Origin: Luteolibacter luteus
GTDB taxonomy: Bacteria > Verrucomicrobiota > Verrucomicrobiia > Verrucomicrobiales > Akkermansiaceae
Assembly: GCF_012913485.1 (NCBI RefSeq)
Contig: NZ_CP051774.1
Coordinates: forward strand, 5,208,001-5,272,000
Direction of reading: 5' to 3'
Length of the DNA stretch: 64,000 nucleotides
The position numbers and the translations under genes are program-made. The notes under the pieces were generated by a model. The model was given only the letters and a program-made list of their open reading frames with translations. It was not told the DNA's origin and did no database searches. Position 1 is the stretch's first letter. Every line of letters begins with the position of its first letter. Positions 17,982-27,502 of this stretch are shown piece after piece.

Positions 17982-18302
17982 TCACTTCCCGATGATATTT
18001 TTCTGCGGAACCTCGACGATGTCTCCCTTTTCCAAGGGGGTCAGCTTCTGCTTGTCGTCCCGCATGTCGTAGGTGGTCGTCTTGCCATCACGATGGATCT
18101 TCACGCGATTCTGGGCTCCAAACTCCGTGGCACCCCTGGCTGCCTGAATGGCCTCAAAGAGCGTGAGGTTCTTCTCGAACTTCACCGGGCCCGGGGCGCG
18201 AACCTGACCACCCACGGTGACCCTGGGCTCGGTTTCTTGCTTCGACTCCTCGGCGTGAAGGGGGGCCAAGGCCAACAATGAAAATGCGATCAGTGCTTTC
18301 AT
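17982..18302 (-). CDS. Small secreted SLBB-domain protein
   Basis: A 106-residue exported protein: signal peptide 1-17 (MKALIAFSLLALAPLHA) and one SLBB domain (VTVGGQVRAPGPVKFEKNLTLFEAIQAARG then VKIHRDG), ending with a short EVPQ tail. SLBB domains occur in Wza/BexD-type exporters and bind ligands; as a single-domain protein it may be a periplasmic adaptor. The chosen ATG gives a normal signal peptide. Co-transcription with the glycosidase upstream is possible. Confidence 0.75.
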   Translation of the reverse strand: MKALIAFSLLALAPLHAEESKQETEPRVTVGGQVRAPGPVKFEKNLTLFEAIQAARGATEFGAQNRVKIHRDGKTTTYDMRDDKQKLTPLEKGDIVEVPQKNIIGK

Positions 18303-18360
18303 GCGATGCCCTTCTATGGATTTTGCTTTGTGATGCAAAGTCAAAAGATGACTGTGCCGC

Positions 18361-20004
18361 TTATTTCTTCTTCACCCGGACTTCCTTGATCAGGAAATCC
18401 GAGGGCGACCCGGCGCCATCCGTCCGGAAATTCCAGCCCCAGCCACCCGCGAAATTGGCATCGTCCAGCTTCCAGGTGTGCTCCGACCATTGATCGCCTT
18501 CCGGGATGGTCCACCATGTTCCCGCGCCCTTATAGCCGCTTGAGGATTCATAGGTGAGATTCATCCCGGCGCTTCCGCCATCCGGCAGCCGCTTCGCGAC
18601 CACGGTAATCTCCAGCTCCTTCGTGCCGAAGGGAACGAAGGTTGGATCGACGCGGAAGTAAGCGTAGAGGCCCTCGCCGCCTTTCGAGACGTTTGCGCGA
18701 CGGGCGCTGGAATCGAGCCCGTTCATCACCGAGGTGGTCTCCGGATTGGTCTGGGTCACGCCTTCGCTCCGATTGGTCGCGCCGAGGATGCAGCTCACCT
18801 GCTTGGCTTTCGCGAAGTCGGTGCCCCACGGGAAGGGCTTCGCGGCATTCTCCTGTGCTTGCTTCCGCAAGTCGGCGGGCAGCTCGTGTGTGAAGATCGG
18901 TGACTTGGACAGTGGCAGCTCCCTGTCGCCGAGCTTCACCGTTTTCTCCGAAGCCGCCCATGCGACAAGACAGGGCTTGCCCTGGTCCTCGAAGACGAAG
19001 CCGAGCGCCCCTTCCAGGTCCAGCCATCCGAGGTAGTGCGGTTCCTTCCCGAGTTCACGGGTCAAGGTACGATAAGCATCGTAGACGGGCCGCTTGCTCC
19101 AGTCCTCGCGGATGATCCCGTGGTCGGTGCCTTTTCCATAGGCGGGACCGCGTGCTTCGAACCAGAAGACCTTGTCGAAGCCTTGGGCGAGGGAGAGCAC
19201 GTAGCCCTTGGTGAAGATTTCCGCCTGCTTCGCGTCCGCCGCGGCGTCCGGCTGGATGGTCGATTGGATGCCGAATTCCGTGATCCAGAGCGGGAGGTCC
19301 TGCTTCTGGCCATTGGCAGCGAGCATCTGGCGCAGGCTGGCGGTGAGGCTGAGGTAGCCTCGCTCCCCTCCGTTCGCGAGCGAGCCGAGATTTTCGTAGG
19401 GGTGAACGCACACGAAGTCGAAGTGCCCGGCGGCCCCGGCCTTGATGGTGGCATCAAGGAAGCCGATGTCGAAATTCGCCACGCTGAGGCCGATTTTGGC
19501 GTTGGGATTGGCGGCCTTGGCGGTGGTGTAGGCGTCCTTCACCATGTCCGCATAGATTTGCGGTGTGCCACCTTCCGAGAAGCTGCCGTTGAATTCGTTC
19601 CAGACTTCCCACCATAGGACGTCCTTGCCGTAGCGGGTGGCCATGCCCTTCACGTAGTCTTTCCAATCCTGGGGATCCTTCAGCGGGACCCGCCGCGTGC
19701 CGCCATCGGTGGTCGCCCACGGAGCGGCATACCAGAAGCCGCCGGAGATAGTGATCCCGTGCTTTTTGGCGGAGGCCACGAAGTCATCGGCCCGCTTGAA
19801 GTCCCACTGGCCCTTCGCGGGCTGGACGGAGTGCCACTCCGGGAAATAGCGCATCCAGGTGACGCCGGCTTCGTGGAGAAGGGGATTGACCCGCGGGTAT
19901 TCGCCGGACCATTCCGCGCCGAGGGCGATGCCCCACGGGCTCTGGTCGGCGAGGCCAGTGCCGGTGCTGGTGAAGAGAAGCGCGGCGAGGAGCGGGCGGA
20001 TCAT
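18361..20004 (-). CDS. Secreted GH39/GH5-like glycoside hydrolase with C-terminal domain
   Basis: A 547-residue exported protein. Signal peptide 1-20, then a (beta/alpha)8 barrel of clan GH-A type: WMRYFPEWHSVQP (about 49-61), acid/base Glu in WWEVWNEFNG (about 136), HPY in FVCVHPYENL (about 205) and nucleophile Glu in WITEFGIQS (about 250). Residues about 390-547 are a jelly-roll-like region with GWGWNFRTDGA near the end, probably a carbohydrate-binding module. The ATG at 20004 is chosen because the open frame beyond it is antisense to the next gene. Substrate unknown. Confidence 0.85.
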   Translation of the reverse strand: MIRPLLAALLFTSTGTGLADQSPWGIALGAEWSGEYPRVNPLLHEAGVTWMRYFPEWHSVQPAKGQWDFKRADDFVASAKKHGITISGGFWYAAPWATTDGGTRRVPLKDPQDWKDYVKGMATRYGKDVLWWEVWNEFNGSFSEGGTPQIYADMVKDAYTTAKAANPNAKIGLSVANFDIGFLDATIKAGAAGHFDFVCVHPYENLGSLANGGERGYLSLTASLRQMLAANGQKQDLPLWITEFGIQSTIQPDAAADAKQAEIFTKGYVLSLAQGFDKVFWFEARGPAYGKGTDHGIIREDWSKRPVYDAYRTLTRELGKEPHYLGWLDLEGALGFVFEDQGKPCLVAWAASEKTVKLGDRELPLSKSPIFTHELPADLRKQAQENAAKPFPWGTDFAKAKQVSCILGATNRSEGVTQTNPETTSVMNGLDSSARRANVSKGGEGLYAYFRVDPTFVPFGTKELEITVVAKRLPDGGSAGMNLTYESSSGYKGAGTWWTIPEGDQWSEHTWKLDDANFAGGWGWNFRTDGAGSPSDFLIKEVRVKKK

Positions 20005-20146
20005 GGCTTTGGTGTCATTCCTAGCCGGGAGATGGGGGAGACAGGAAGGCTGGTCTTTGGCCGCGCAGGATTTCGAAGGATGCCGAGTCGGTGGGGGAGA
20101 AGGGCAGTTCGTTTTCCGGGGCTTGCCGGAACCCCTTCGGCCTGCG

Positions 20147-21724
20147 ATGACGCGGCTTCCGATGATCGAGACGATCGACCTCATCCTGCCCCTCGAAGCC
20201 TCCGAGGACGAAGCCGCGTGGAAAGCTGCCGCCGCGAAGAAGCTGGGGGTGCCCGCTTCCCGCGTGAAGGGCGTGCGCCTGCTGAAGCACTCGCTGGATG
20301 CGCGCCAGCGGGCGGTGAAAGTGCAACTGCGCCTGGAGGTCGGCGTGGATGAGCCGCTGGCATTCGAGGCAGCGCCGACCTGGTCGGCTCCTGCTTTGCC
20401 ATCCCAGCCGAAGACGGTGGTGATCGTGGGTTGCGGGCCAGCCGGGATGTTTGCGGCGTTGCGATGCCTGGAGCTCGGCATGAAACCGATCGTGCTGGAG
20501 CGCGGCAAGGATGCCTCCGCCCGCCGCTTCGACCTGGCGCCGATCTTGCGACAGGGCACGGTGATCGAGGATTCGAACTACTGCTTCGGCGAGGGCGGGG
20601 CCGGAACTTTCTCCGATGGCAAGCTCTACACCCGGGCCACCAAGCGCGGCCCGGTGGCGCGCGTTTATGAGATCCTGGTGGCCCATGGTGCCCCGCAGAG
20701 GATCCTGACGGATGCGCACCCGCACATCGGCTCGAACCTGCTGCCGAACGTGGTGAAGGCGATGCGCGGCTCGATCCTCGAAGCGGGAGGAGAGGTGAGA
20801 TTCCAGACGAAGGTGGTGGATTTCCTGATCGACGGCGACCGCCTGCGCGGGGTGGTAACGGCTGCCGGAGATGAGATCGCGGGTGATGCCGTGATCCTCG
20901 CGACCGGGCACAGCGCCCGTGACATCTACCGGCTGCTGGCTGAGAAGAAGGTGCTGCTGGAGCGGAAGCCTTTTGCGGTCGGCGTGCGCATCGAGCATCC
21001 GCAGCCTTTCATCGATGCGCAGCAGTATCACTTGAAGAAGGATGAAGAGCGCCACGAGTTGCTGCCTGCGGCGCGCTATGCGGTGGCGACGAAGATCGAT
21101 GACCGCGGTGTGCATTCCTTCTGCATGTGCCCGGGTGGTTTCATTGTGCCTGCTTCGACGGAGAACGACGAGGTGGTGGTGAACGGGATGAGTCTGGCGC
21201 GGCGGGATTCTCCGTTTGCGAACTCCGGACTGGTGGTGACGGTGGAGCCGGAGGACACGGATTCGTTTTCAAAGGAGCACGGCATCCTTTCCGGGATCGC
21301 CTATCAGAAGGCGCTGGAGGTCGCGGCGAAGCAGGCAGGCGGCGGTGGCCAGGTGGCGCCGGGACAACGCGTCGCGGATTTTATCCAGGGTCGCATCTCG
21401 GCCGATCTGCCGAAGACGAGCTATTTCCCCGGTGGCAAGCCGGCGCCGCTGCATGAGATCATGCCGAAGGGCATCGTCGAGCGCATGCGCACGGGGCTGA
21501 AGCTCTTTGACCGGAAGATCCGCGGCTATGCGGGGAAGGAGGCGCTTTTGTTAGGCTTCGAGACGCGCACGAGTTCGCCGGTGCGGATCCCGCGTGAGGA
21601 CGAGACGCTGGAGCATCCCGAGCTTCACGGGCTCTACCCCTGCGGTGAAGGGGCGGGCTATGCGGGTGGGATCGTCAGCGCGGCGCTGGATGGAAGGCGG
21701 GTCGCCGAGGCGGTGGCCGGGTGA
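20147..21724 (+). CDS. FAD-dependent dehydrogenase (COG2509-like)
   Basis: A 525-residue flavoprotein. Residues 1-85 are an N-terminal ferredoxin-like domain, then a Rossmann FAD site VVIVGCGPAGMFAAL (about 93-107), GERG-like turn ERGKDASARR, an active-site YCFGEGGAGTFSDGKLYTR motif (about 146-165) and a second dinucleotide motif (ILATGHSARD, about 262). The combination is that of the uncharacterised COG2509 dehydrogenases. Start: 20147, or ATG 15 bases downstream. It is divergent from the glycosidase gene. Confidence 0.85.
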   Translation: MTRLPMIETIDLILPLEASEDEAAWKAAAAKKLGVPASRVKGVRLLKHSLDARQRAVKVQLRLEVGVDEPLAFEAAPTWSAPALPSQPKTVVIVGCGPAGMFAALRCLELGMKPIVLERGKDASARRFDLAPILRQGTVIEDSNYCFGEGGAGTFSDGKLYTRATKRGPVARVYEILVAHGAPQRILTDAHPHIGSNLLPNVVKAMRGSILEAGGEVRFQTKVVDFLIDGDRLRGVVTAAGDEIAGDAVILATGHSARDIYRLLAEKKVLLERKPFAVGVRIEHPQPFIDAQQYHLKKDEERHELLPAARYAVATKIDDRGVHSFCMCPGGFIVPASTENDEVVVNGMSLARRDSPFANSGLVVTVEPEDTDSFSKEHGILSGIAYQKALEVAAKQAGGGGQVAPGQRVADFIQGRISADLPKTSYFPGGKPAPLHEIMPKGIVERMRTGLKLFDRKIRGYAGKEALLLGFETRTSSPVRIPREDETLEHPELHGLYPCGEGAGYAGGIVSAALDGRRVAEAVAG

Positions 21725-21728
21725 GGAT

Positions 21729-22622
21729 CTACGGACACAGCGTCGACGGGAGCGCGGGGAAGAATACCTTTGCTTCCCAGCCGAGAAGCTCGCGCGTTTT
21801 CCGAACGTCCGCCAGCGTGACAGGGACGTCCGCGGGATGCTCGGAGCCGTATTCGACCTTCGCTCTCATGCCTGTTTGTTCCTCGGCCGCACGAAGCATC
21901 TCGTTCACCGAGTGATTCCTGCCGGTGCCGATGTTGAAGACCTCGAAGCCATTTCCGGTCCAAGTGAGAGCTGCTTCCATCGTGCGGGCGACGTCGGAGA
22001 CGTGAGTCAGGTCCCGCCGCTGCTCGCCATCCCCGTGGATCGTGATGGTTTCGCCTGCGAGGATTTTTCGGCGGAATGACTCCAGCGCGAGATCGGGACG
22101 TTGCCCTTCGCCCCAGACCGCGAAGAGGCGGAGCGCGAAGAAATCGATGCCATGTTTCTCCGAGAAAAGGCGTCCCCATTCTTCACCTTGCAGCTTCGTC
22201 AGCGCGTAGGGGCTGCAAGGGTGGAGTTCGTCGCTCTCCTTGCTCGGCAGGCCAGCGGTCGGTCCATAGACGCTGGATGAGGAGGCGAAGATGAAGCGTT
22301 GTAAGCCGCGCGGGCGGCAGTGCTCCAACAGGCGCATCGTGGCCCGGAGGTTCGTCTCCAGGTAGTCGAGTGGTCGCTCCATGGAAGGCCTCACGCCGCC
22401 GAGCGCCGCAAGGTGGATGACGAACGCGAAGTCACCCTCAGGCAAGGAGTCGCTCCGGAGATCGCAGCTTAGCTTGATGACTCCCGCGGGATGCTCCTGC
22501 GGTGGCGGACGAAGGTCCAAGGCGGTGACCATGTAGCCGATATCCGCAAGATGACGGACCACATGACTGCCGATGAAGCCGGAGGCTCCGGTGACGAGGA
22601 CCTTAGATTTTTCAGGAAGCAT
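21729..22622 (-). CDS. NAD-dependent epimerase/dehydratase (nucleotide-sugar SDR)
   Basis: A 297-residue extended short-chain dehydrogenase from the ATG at 22622. NAD motif GASGFIGSH (12-20), substrate helix with SSSSVYG (about 115) and active-site YALTK (Tyr about 140, Lys about 144) are present, plus the downstream DLTHVSDVARTM region typical of UDP-glucose 4-epimerase-type proteins. The gene overlaps the end of the glycosyltransferase gene by 11 bases, so the two are translated as a unit. Sugar substrate unknown. Confidence 0.85.
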   Translation of the reverse strand: MLPEKSKVLVTGASGFIGSHVVRHLADIGYMVTALDLRPPPQEHPAGVIKLSCDLRSDSLPEGDFAFVIHLAALGGVRPSMERPLDYLETNLRATMRLLEHCRPRGLQRFIFASSSSVYGPTAGLPSKESDELHPCSPYALTKLQGEEWGRLFSEKHGIDFFALRLFAVWGEGQRPDLALESFRRKILAGETITIHGDGEQRRDLTHVSDVARTMEAALTWTGNGFEVFNIGTGRNHSVNEMLRAAEEQTGMRAKVEYGSEHPADVPVTLADVRKTRELLGWEAKVFFPALPSTLCP

Positions 22623-25263
22623 CAGGGAAAAAGAGTCGCAGATAATCATCGGTCATCCGCTCCACCGTGAAGTGCTGGCGGATATGCTCGCGGGCGGCGA
22701 GGCTCATGGCATCCCGGCGTGCGGCATCGCGGGACAGATCCACCATCGCATCGGCGAAAGCGGAGACATCGCGGGCGGGAACCAGGCGGCCATTCAAGCC
22801 ATCGATCACTTGTTCGGAGGCGCCGCCCACATCACTGGCGATCACCGGTAAGCCGGAAGCCAGCGCTTCGAGGGAGGCATTCGGACAGCCGGCGGGATCG
22901 GAGATCATCACGAAGACATCGCACTGCGCGTGGAAGTCGCCGATGTCTTGGGTTTCCCCGAGCCACTCGACTGGTAGGTCTTTGGAAAGCTCGAACAACT
23001 CCGCCGCGTAATCTGCGGCACCGGTTTCGATGCCGCCAGCGATCTTCAGCACGGACTCGGGAAGATCCGGTAGCGCGAGGCGGAAGGCCGCGATCAATTC
23101 ATCCAGGCGCTTCTGCGGGCTGATCCGCGCGGCGCTGCCAAAGACCAGGGGGCCTTCCACTTTCTTGCGGCGACGGGGCGCGGGTGGAAGGATCACTCCA
23201 TTCGGGATCACCATTACCGGTGCGCCGATCGCTTCCGCGCGCGTGGCCTCGGCGGAATATTTCACGGTGAAGCTCTCTAGCAGACGGCCGTAATCGCTTG
23301 GCACCCGGCAGGGAAGTCCAGGCGGTGGATTCTCCATGCAGCGTTCGAAGGAGCTGAACCACATCTCTCCGGGTGAGATGTCGTGTACCCGGGTGAATGG
23401 CAGCGCGTCGGCGAGCAGCAGCTTGTGTGTGGTGATGGCGTTCCAGAAGACCACCGCGGCGGGCGGGGCTGCGGCCATTTCCCCGAGAATCAGATCCACT
23501 CCTTCCTGCGGGTCGATGATTCCTGCTGGCGGTGGCACGAAGACCTCGATTCCATGATCTAACAAATCCTGCCGTCCCGGGGTCGGGTGCTCCGGATACT
23601 CTTGAAGCAAGGCGGCCTTCACCGGGAGGCCACGCTGGTGAAAGGACTTTGCCAAGCGTCGCAGGGATGACTGCGCGCCGCCCATGGCGAGATTGTTGGT
23701 CACGAACCAGAGGGTGTGCCCGGGTTCCTTGGGGAAAGAGGCTGCTTGTTTTGCGAAGCGGGCGACGCGCTCCGTCATGTTGTCCGTCGTGAAGTCCCGC
23801 CAGATCAGCTTGTGGGCGGAGGGCGGGGGAGAGAGGAGCGCATCTGCCAGTGCCTGCGCGAATGTGGCGGGCGTCGCTTCCGCATCAAGCAGGGTGACTG
23901 CAGGATTTTTCCAAGCGAGTTCGCGGGTTCCGCCGGTATCGCAGGCGATGAGCGGACGTCCGGAGGACAGCGCCTCCAGATGGGCCAGGCTCAGGCCCTC
24001 GTGAGCACTGCAAGATACAAGAGCATGCGCATTTGCCAGCACCTCGCGCACCGGCTGCTTGCCCTCGGTCCATTGGAGATCGACCCCGAATTTGGCCGCC
24101 TCGCGATCCACTGCAGCGCGGCTTTCCACGGCGTCGGGCAGCCGAGGGGATGTTTCGCCCGCGATGATCAAGCGCACAGGCTTGATCACGCCCCGCGAGG
24201 CGAGTTCATCGCGCAGGGCAGCGAGGATTGCGGGCAGGCGATCGAGGCGCTTTTGAGGCCGGGGATTCGCCACGCAGGCTAGCGTGAAGCAGATGTGAGT
24301 CGAGGGTAGCGGGGTCTCTGGAAATTGGTTGGGACGAATGCCATTCCACACCGTGCGAGCGGGAATTTTTGGCAGGGACTCGCGTAGCTCCGCTTCCACG
24401 GCTTGGGAGCAGGCGAGCATCAGTCGGATGTCCCCGCTTGCCATCGTCTCCCAGCCGCGCGGCCAGCCCTGGCGGGAGTTGTGGATGGTGGCGATCAGCG
24501 GGATTCCTGACTTCGCCAGCGCACGGGTTTCATCGGCATCGGTGAGGTGGACGTGCAGGACGTCGGCTCCCTGTGCGATGGCTAGTTTTGAGAGAAAGCC
24601 AGCGCGCTCCAGCCGCGGGACATGGGACAGATCCAGCACCACTCCATTTGGCGGCAGGGTGCCGCGGTGGGGCTTGCCCAGCACTACCAGGCATGAGGCG
24701 GCTCCGTGATCCGGCAGGGCATTGGCAAGGTCGCGCGCGATCTTCTCGGCCCCGCCATGCTGGAGACTGGTGACGATCTGATAGACGGAGAGGCGCTGGT
24801 CGGTGCGTGCCAGATCGAGCGCTTGCCAGTGTACAATGCGGCTGTCCGGAGGAAGGGTTTCTCCGGAGAGACGCGCTTGCGCCGTTTCCTCCGTGGCGTG
24901 CCATTCGCAGAGAGGCGGTGGAAGCGTTGCAGGGTAGTCGCCGCCGTGTCGGGAGTGGAAGTCCGACCACTCTCCGGAAGGCGGGAGGCCTACGGCCACG
25001 AAGGCTTTTCCTTGAGGGGCCGGCGGAGGACGGAATGACCCCGGTGAACGTAGTACTTCGCCCGCGCGGAGAATCAGGCAGGGCCCGGAGAGGTGGGTTC
25101 CCTCCACGCAGGTGAAGCCCGCGGCTTCCGCGCTACGGCGGGATCGTTCGGCAAGCCAGGGCTTGTTACGATCCGCATCGAGGATCAGGGCACGCGGGCG
25201 CAGCGTCACCGCAGCAGTGACGGCATCTCCGGGCAGTTCGGAAATCAGGCGGCTGTGGGACAC
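22612..25263 (-). CDS. Tandem GT4 glycosyltransferase fusion
   Basis: An 883-residue protein starting at GTG. Residues 1-150 are an N-terminal region of unclear fold. Residues about 158-490 are one GT-B/GT4 transferase (YQIVTSLQHGGAEKIARDLA; HxxLT region; the E-x7-E motif EGLSLAHLE). Residues about 508-880 are a second GT4 (LWFVTNNLAMGGAQSSLRRLAK; VHDISPGEMW; VIPNGV; FGSAARISPQKR). In the second, the first Glu of E-x7-E is Ala (A in AGCPNASLE), so it may be less active or use a different donor. It is translated with the downstream epimerase and lies 6 bases from the SUMF1-like gene. Confidence 0.85.
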   Translation of the reverse strand: MSHSRLISELPGDAVTAAVTLRPRALILDADRNKPWLAERSRRSAEAAGFTCVEGTHLSGPCLILRAGEVLRSPGSFRPPPAPQGKAFVAVGLPPSGEWSDFHSRHGGDYPATLPPPLCEWHATEETAQARLSGETLPPDSRIVHWQALDLARTDQRLSVYQIVTSLQHGGAEKIARDLANALPDHGAASCLVVLGKPHRGTLPPNGVVLDLSHVPRLERAGFLSKLAIAQGADVLHVHLTDADETRALAKSGIPLIATIHNSRQGWPRGWETMASGDIRLMLACSQAVEAELRESLPKIPARTVWNGIRPNQFPETPLPSTHICFTLACVANPRPQKRLDRLPAILAALRDELASRGVIKPVRLIIAGETSPRLPDAVESRAAVDREAAKFGVDLQWTEGKQPVREVLANAHALVSCSAHEGLSLAHLEALSSGRPLIACDTGGTRELAWKNPAVTLLDAEATPATFAQALADALLSPPPSAHKLIWRDFTTDNMTERVARFAKQAASFPKEPGHTLWFVTNNLAMGGAQSSLRRLAKSFHQRGLPVKAALLQEYPEHPTPGRQDLLDHGIEVFVPPPAGIIDPQEGVDLILGEMAAAPPAAVVFWNAITTHKLLLADALPFTRVHDISPGEMWFSSFERCMENPPPGLPCRVPSDYGRLLESFTVKYSAEATRAEAIGAPVMVIPNGVILPPAPRRRKKVEGPLVFGSAARISPQKRLDELIAAFRLALPDLPESVLKIAGGIETGAADYAAELFELSKDLPVEWLGETQDIGDFHAQCDVFVMISDPAGCPNASLEALASGLPVIASDVGGASEQVIDGLNGRLVPARDVSAFADAMVDLSRDAARRDAMSLAAREHIRQHFTVERMTDDYLRLFFPDAS

Positions 25264-25269
25264 GGCGTC

Positions 25270-26751
25270 TCAGTAGGCCGAAGGTCGCTGCGGCGGAGGG
25301 CGGCGATCGCGGTCATCATCACGATCACGGTCCCGATCGCGGAAGGTGGAAGACGAGGAACTGGAAAAGATCCCGTTTTCCACGGTATTTTCCGGATCGG
25401 CTCCAGCCAGCACGCTCACGGAGTCCGGCTTGTTTCCGGTGTAGATGAATTGGCCCTTCTCGCCGGGACGGTAGAGGATTTCCTGCATCATCACGGCACC
25501 TGCGACCATGTAGCGGACCTGTAGCGCGGTTCCTTCCGGCCAATCGCCACGGATCCAGAAGCCATCGTCGGTTTTCAAGACCGGAGGCACTGCTTGGGGA
25601 ATCGGGCGAGGATCGGGCCGAGGAGCAGGGCGGTTGAGCATCGTGCTGCCGGACATCGCATTGTTGCGGCGGCTGACGGCGCGGAAGATCTTGAAAACGA
25701 TGAAGGCCGGGATGAGGAGGCAGAGCAGGCCGCGTATCGGAGAAGAGGGACGGGACGGCCCTTGCTCAGCATCGATGGGATCGTGGGGAGTTTCCGGGCC
25801 GGGCTGCATCGGTGATGTCGCCTCGTCGCTTGCAGACGGCGTCCCGGATTCGACCGGTGGCAGATCTTGCGATGGCGGGGCAATGACAGGTGCCGGAGCC
25901 TCCACCGAGCAGACGATGCGGAAACCGGTGTCCGCATTCCGGCTGCGCGGATCGGCACGATAGCGAGCGGCACTGCGGGTGTTGCTTGGGCCGCGGTTCC
26001 ATGATCCGCCGCGCAGCACGCGCCGCGGCTTGTCGCTGAGGTTGGAATTGTCCTGGCGCGGGTCGGTCGCCTCTCCAGCGGGATAGGGTCCATACCAATC
26101 GAGGCACCATTCGGAAACATTGCCGCCGATGAAGAGTCCCCATGGGTTCGCCGGCTTCGATCCGACCGTGCGGGTTCCGTTTCCGGCGTTGTCCTTGTGC
26201 CAGGCGCTGCCGGCACCCTCCGGGTGGTGCCATGGGGTGGTAGTGCCAGCCCGGCAGGCGTATTCCCACTGGGCTTCGGTCGGCAGGGTGATTTTCCTCC
26301 CGGTTTTTTTCTCCAGCCACTCGCAGAATTTCTGTGCGTCCGGAAAAGTGAGAAGGCATACCGGTGAATCGGCGGCTTGGGCAAATCCGGGAGTCCGCCA
26401 CGTGAAGTTTTTCCGCTGCTCCAAGGCGCTGCCATTCCAGCCATAACCGCCGCTGGTCCCGGTCTCCGCTTCGCTGCGATAGCCCGTCTCCGCGACGAAG
26501 CGTTCCCATTGGCCGAAGGTTACCGTGCTACGACCGATGTAGTAGTCTTTCGTCAGGATTACCTCGCGTTGGGCTTCATCCGCGCCGCGGCCGGATTCGC
26601 TCGCGGGAGATCCCTGCGTGAAACTGCCGGACTGGATCAGGACGAGATCGAGCTTGGTTCCCTGGCCGAGGTCGAGCTCCAGCGTCGGCTCCGCAGCCCG
26701 CGAGGCATGGGCGAAGAAACAAAGCGCGAAGGCTCCGAGGATTCCTTTCAT
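25270..26751 (-). CDS. SUMF1/FGE-sulfatase-domain membrane protein
   Basis: A 493-residue protein from the ATG at 26751 (the longer frame starts at TTG). Signal peptide 1-20, then an FGE/SUMF1-type C-type-lectin-like domain (residues about 30-285: GSFTQGSPxSE; LPTEAQWEYACRAG; GNVSEWCLDWYG; RVLRGGSW; DTGFRIV). The two FGE cysteines are missing (GGSWNRGPSNTRSAAR), so formylglycine formation is unlikely. A Pro/Ser linker, one transmembrane helix (LLCLLIPAFIVFKIF) and a C-terminal domain follow, ending in Ser runs and Arg-Asp repeats. It precedes the glycosyltransferase, hinting at an envelope role. Confidence 0.8.
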   Translation of the reverse strand: MKGILGAFALCFFAHASRAAEPTLELDLGQGTKLDLVLIQSGSFTQGSPASESGRGADEAQREVILTKDYYIGRSTVTFGQWERFVAETGYRSEAETGTSGGYGWNGSALEQRKNFTWRTPGFAQAADSPVCLLTFPDAQKFCEWLEKKTGRKITLPTEAQWEYACRAGTTTPWHHPEGAGSAWHKDNAGNGTRTVGSKPANPWGLFIGGNVSEWCLDWYGPYPAGEATDPRQDNSNLSDKPRRVLRGGSWNRGPSNTRSAARYRADPRSRNADTGFRIVCSVEAPAPVIAPPSQDLPPVESGTPSASDEATSPMQPGPETPHDPIDAEQGPSRPSSPIRGLLCLLIPAFIVFKIFRAVSRRNNAMSGSTMLNRPAPRPDPRPIPQAVPPVLKTDDGFWIRGDWPEGTALQVRYMVAGAVMMQEILYRPGEKGQFIYTGNKPDSVSVLAGADPENTVENGIFSSSSSSTFRDRDRDRDDDRDRRPPPQRPSAY

Positions 26752-26810
26752 CGCCGCCAAGCTAGCGGCAGGGGAACGCTCCGCAATCCCGGGATAGAGG
26801 CGACGTCGTT

Positions 26811-26835
26811 AGGGATGGGAGTCGTTCCCATCCCT
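26811..26835 (-). terminator. Perfect hairpin after the oxidoreductase gene
   Basis: A 10-bp perfect stem (AGGGATGGGA at 26811-26820, complement at 26826-26835) with a 5-base loop sits just downstream of the minus-strand oxidoreductase. No T-run follows, so it may stabilise mRNA rather than terminate. Confidence 0.5.
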
Positions 26836-26854
26836 CCGATGAGAGGTGGATCAT

Positions 26855-27466
26855 TCAAGACTCCGCGGCTACGACATCCGGAAGAAAGAGAGCCTCTCCG
26901 ATCTTCCGGGCCGTCTGGAGATGGATTTGCGGATCCTGTGTTTCCGAATCCAGAAGAAATTCAGATGTCATCACCTGCGCGCCGCAGTAGTCGAAGATCC
27001 CGTGATCGATCTGCGTCTGCATGGCGGTGAAGTAACCATGGCGCTCAAAGGTGCCTGAGTCCGCACCGCCGACAGCGAGAAGATGGACCTTCAGGTGGCG
27101 CAGCTTCTTGCCCACCTTGCCATCTGCGCCGGTGCCGTAGGCCCAGCCATTCGTGAAGACACGATCGATCCAGCCTTTCAAAAGACCGGGCAGGGACCAC
27201 CAGTAGATCGGATAGACGAGGACGAGCGTGTCCGCCCGGTCGATTCGTTCCTGCTCCGCAGCAATGTCGGCAGGAGCTGGGATCTTTTCGCGGAAATAGT
27301 CGAGGTCAGCTTGGGTGAAGCCGGGCTTGAACCCCTCTGCTGTCAGGTCCGCGATTTCGAAGCTATGAAGGGGATCTGAGCCCACGAGGCCCGCAGCCAG
27401 TTCCCTCGCGATGCTGTGGGTGAGAGAATCCGGATTCGGATGGGAAACAACGATGAGTGCGTGCAT
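26855..27466 (-). CDS. NAD(P)H-dependent flavodoxin-fold oxidoreductase
   Basis: A 203-residue FMN protein of the MdaB/KefF-type quinone reductase group: ALIVVSHPNPDSLTHSIA (3-20; phosphate loop), LVYPIYWWSLPGLLKGWIDRVF (about 82-103), VGGADSGTF (about 130). These enzymes reduce quinones or nitro compounds with NAD(P)H. It is divergent from a TetR gene with a tandem operator between the two, which strongly suggests induction by a reactive or toxic compound. Confidence 0.85.
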   Translation of the reverse strand: MHALIVVSHPNPDSLTHSIARELAAGLVGSDPLHSFEIADLTAEGFKPGFTQADLDYFREKIPAPADIAAEQERIDRADTLVLVYPIYWWSLPGLLKGWIDRVFTNGWAYGTGADGKVGKKLRHLKVHLLAVGGADSGTFERHGYFTAMQTQIDHGIFDYCGAQVMTSEFLLDSETQDPQIHLQTARKIGEALFLPDVVAAES

Positions 27467-27502
27467 GATCGGTAAGTGTTTGTTGACGAGCGGATAAACT
27501 GG

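Noticed and set aside
25270-26751. Formylglycine-generating enzyme activity
   Set aside because: The fold fits, but both catalytic Cys residues are replaced, so it was not annotated as FGE.
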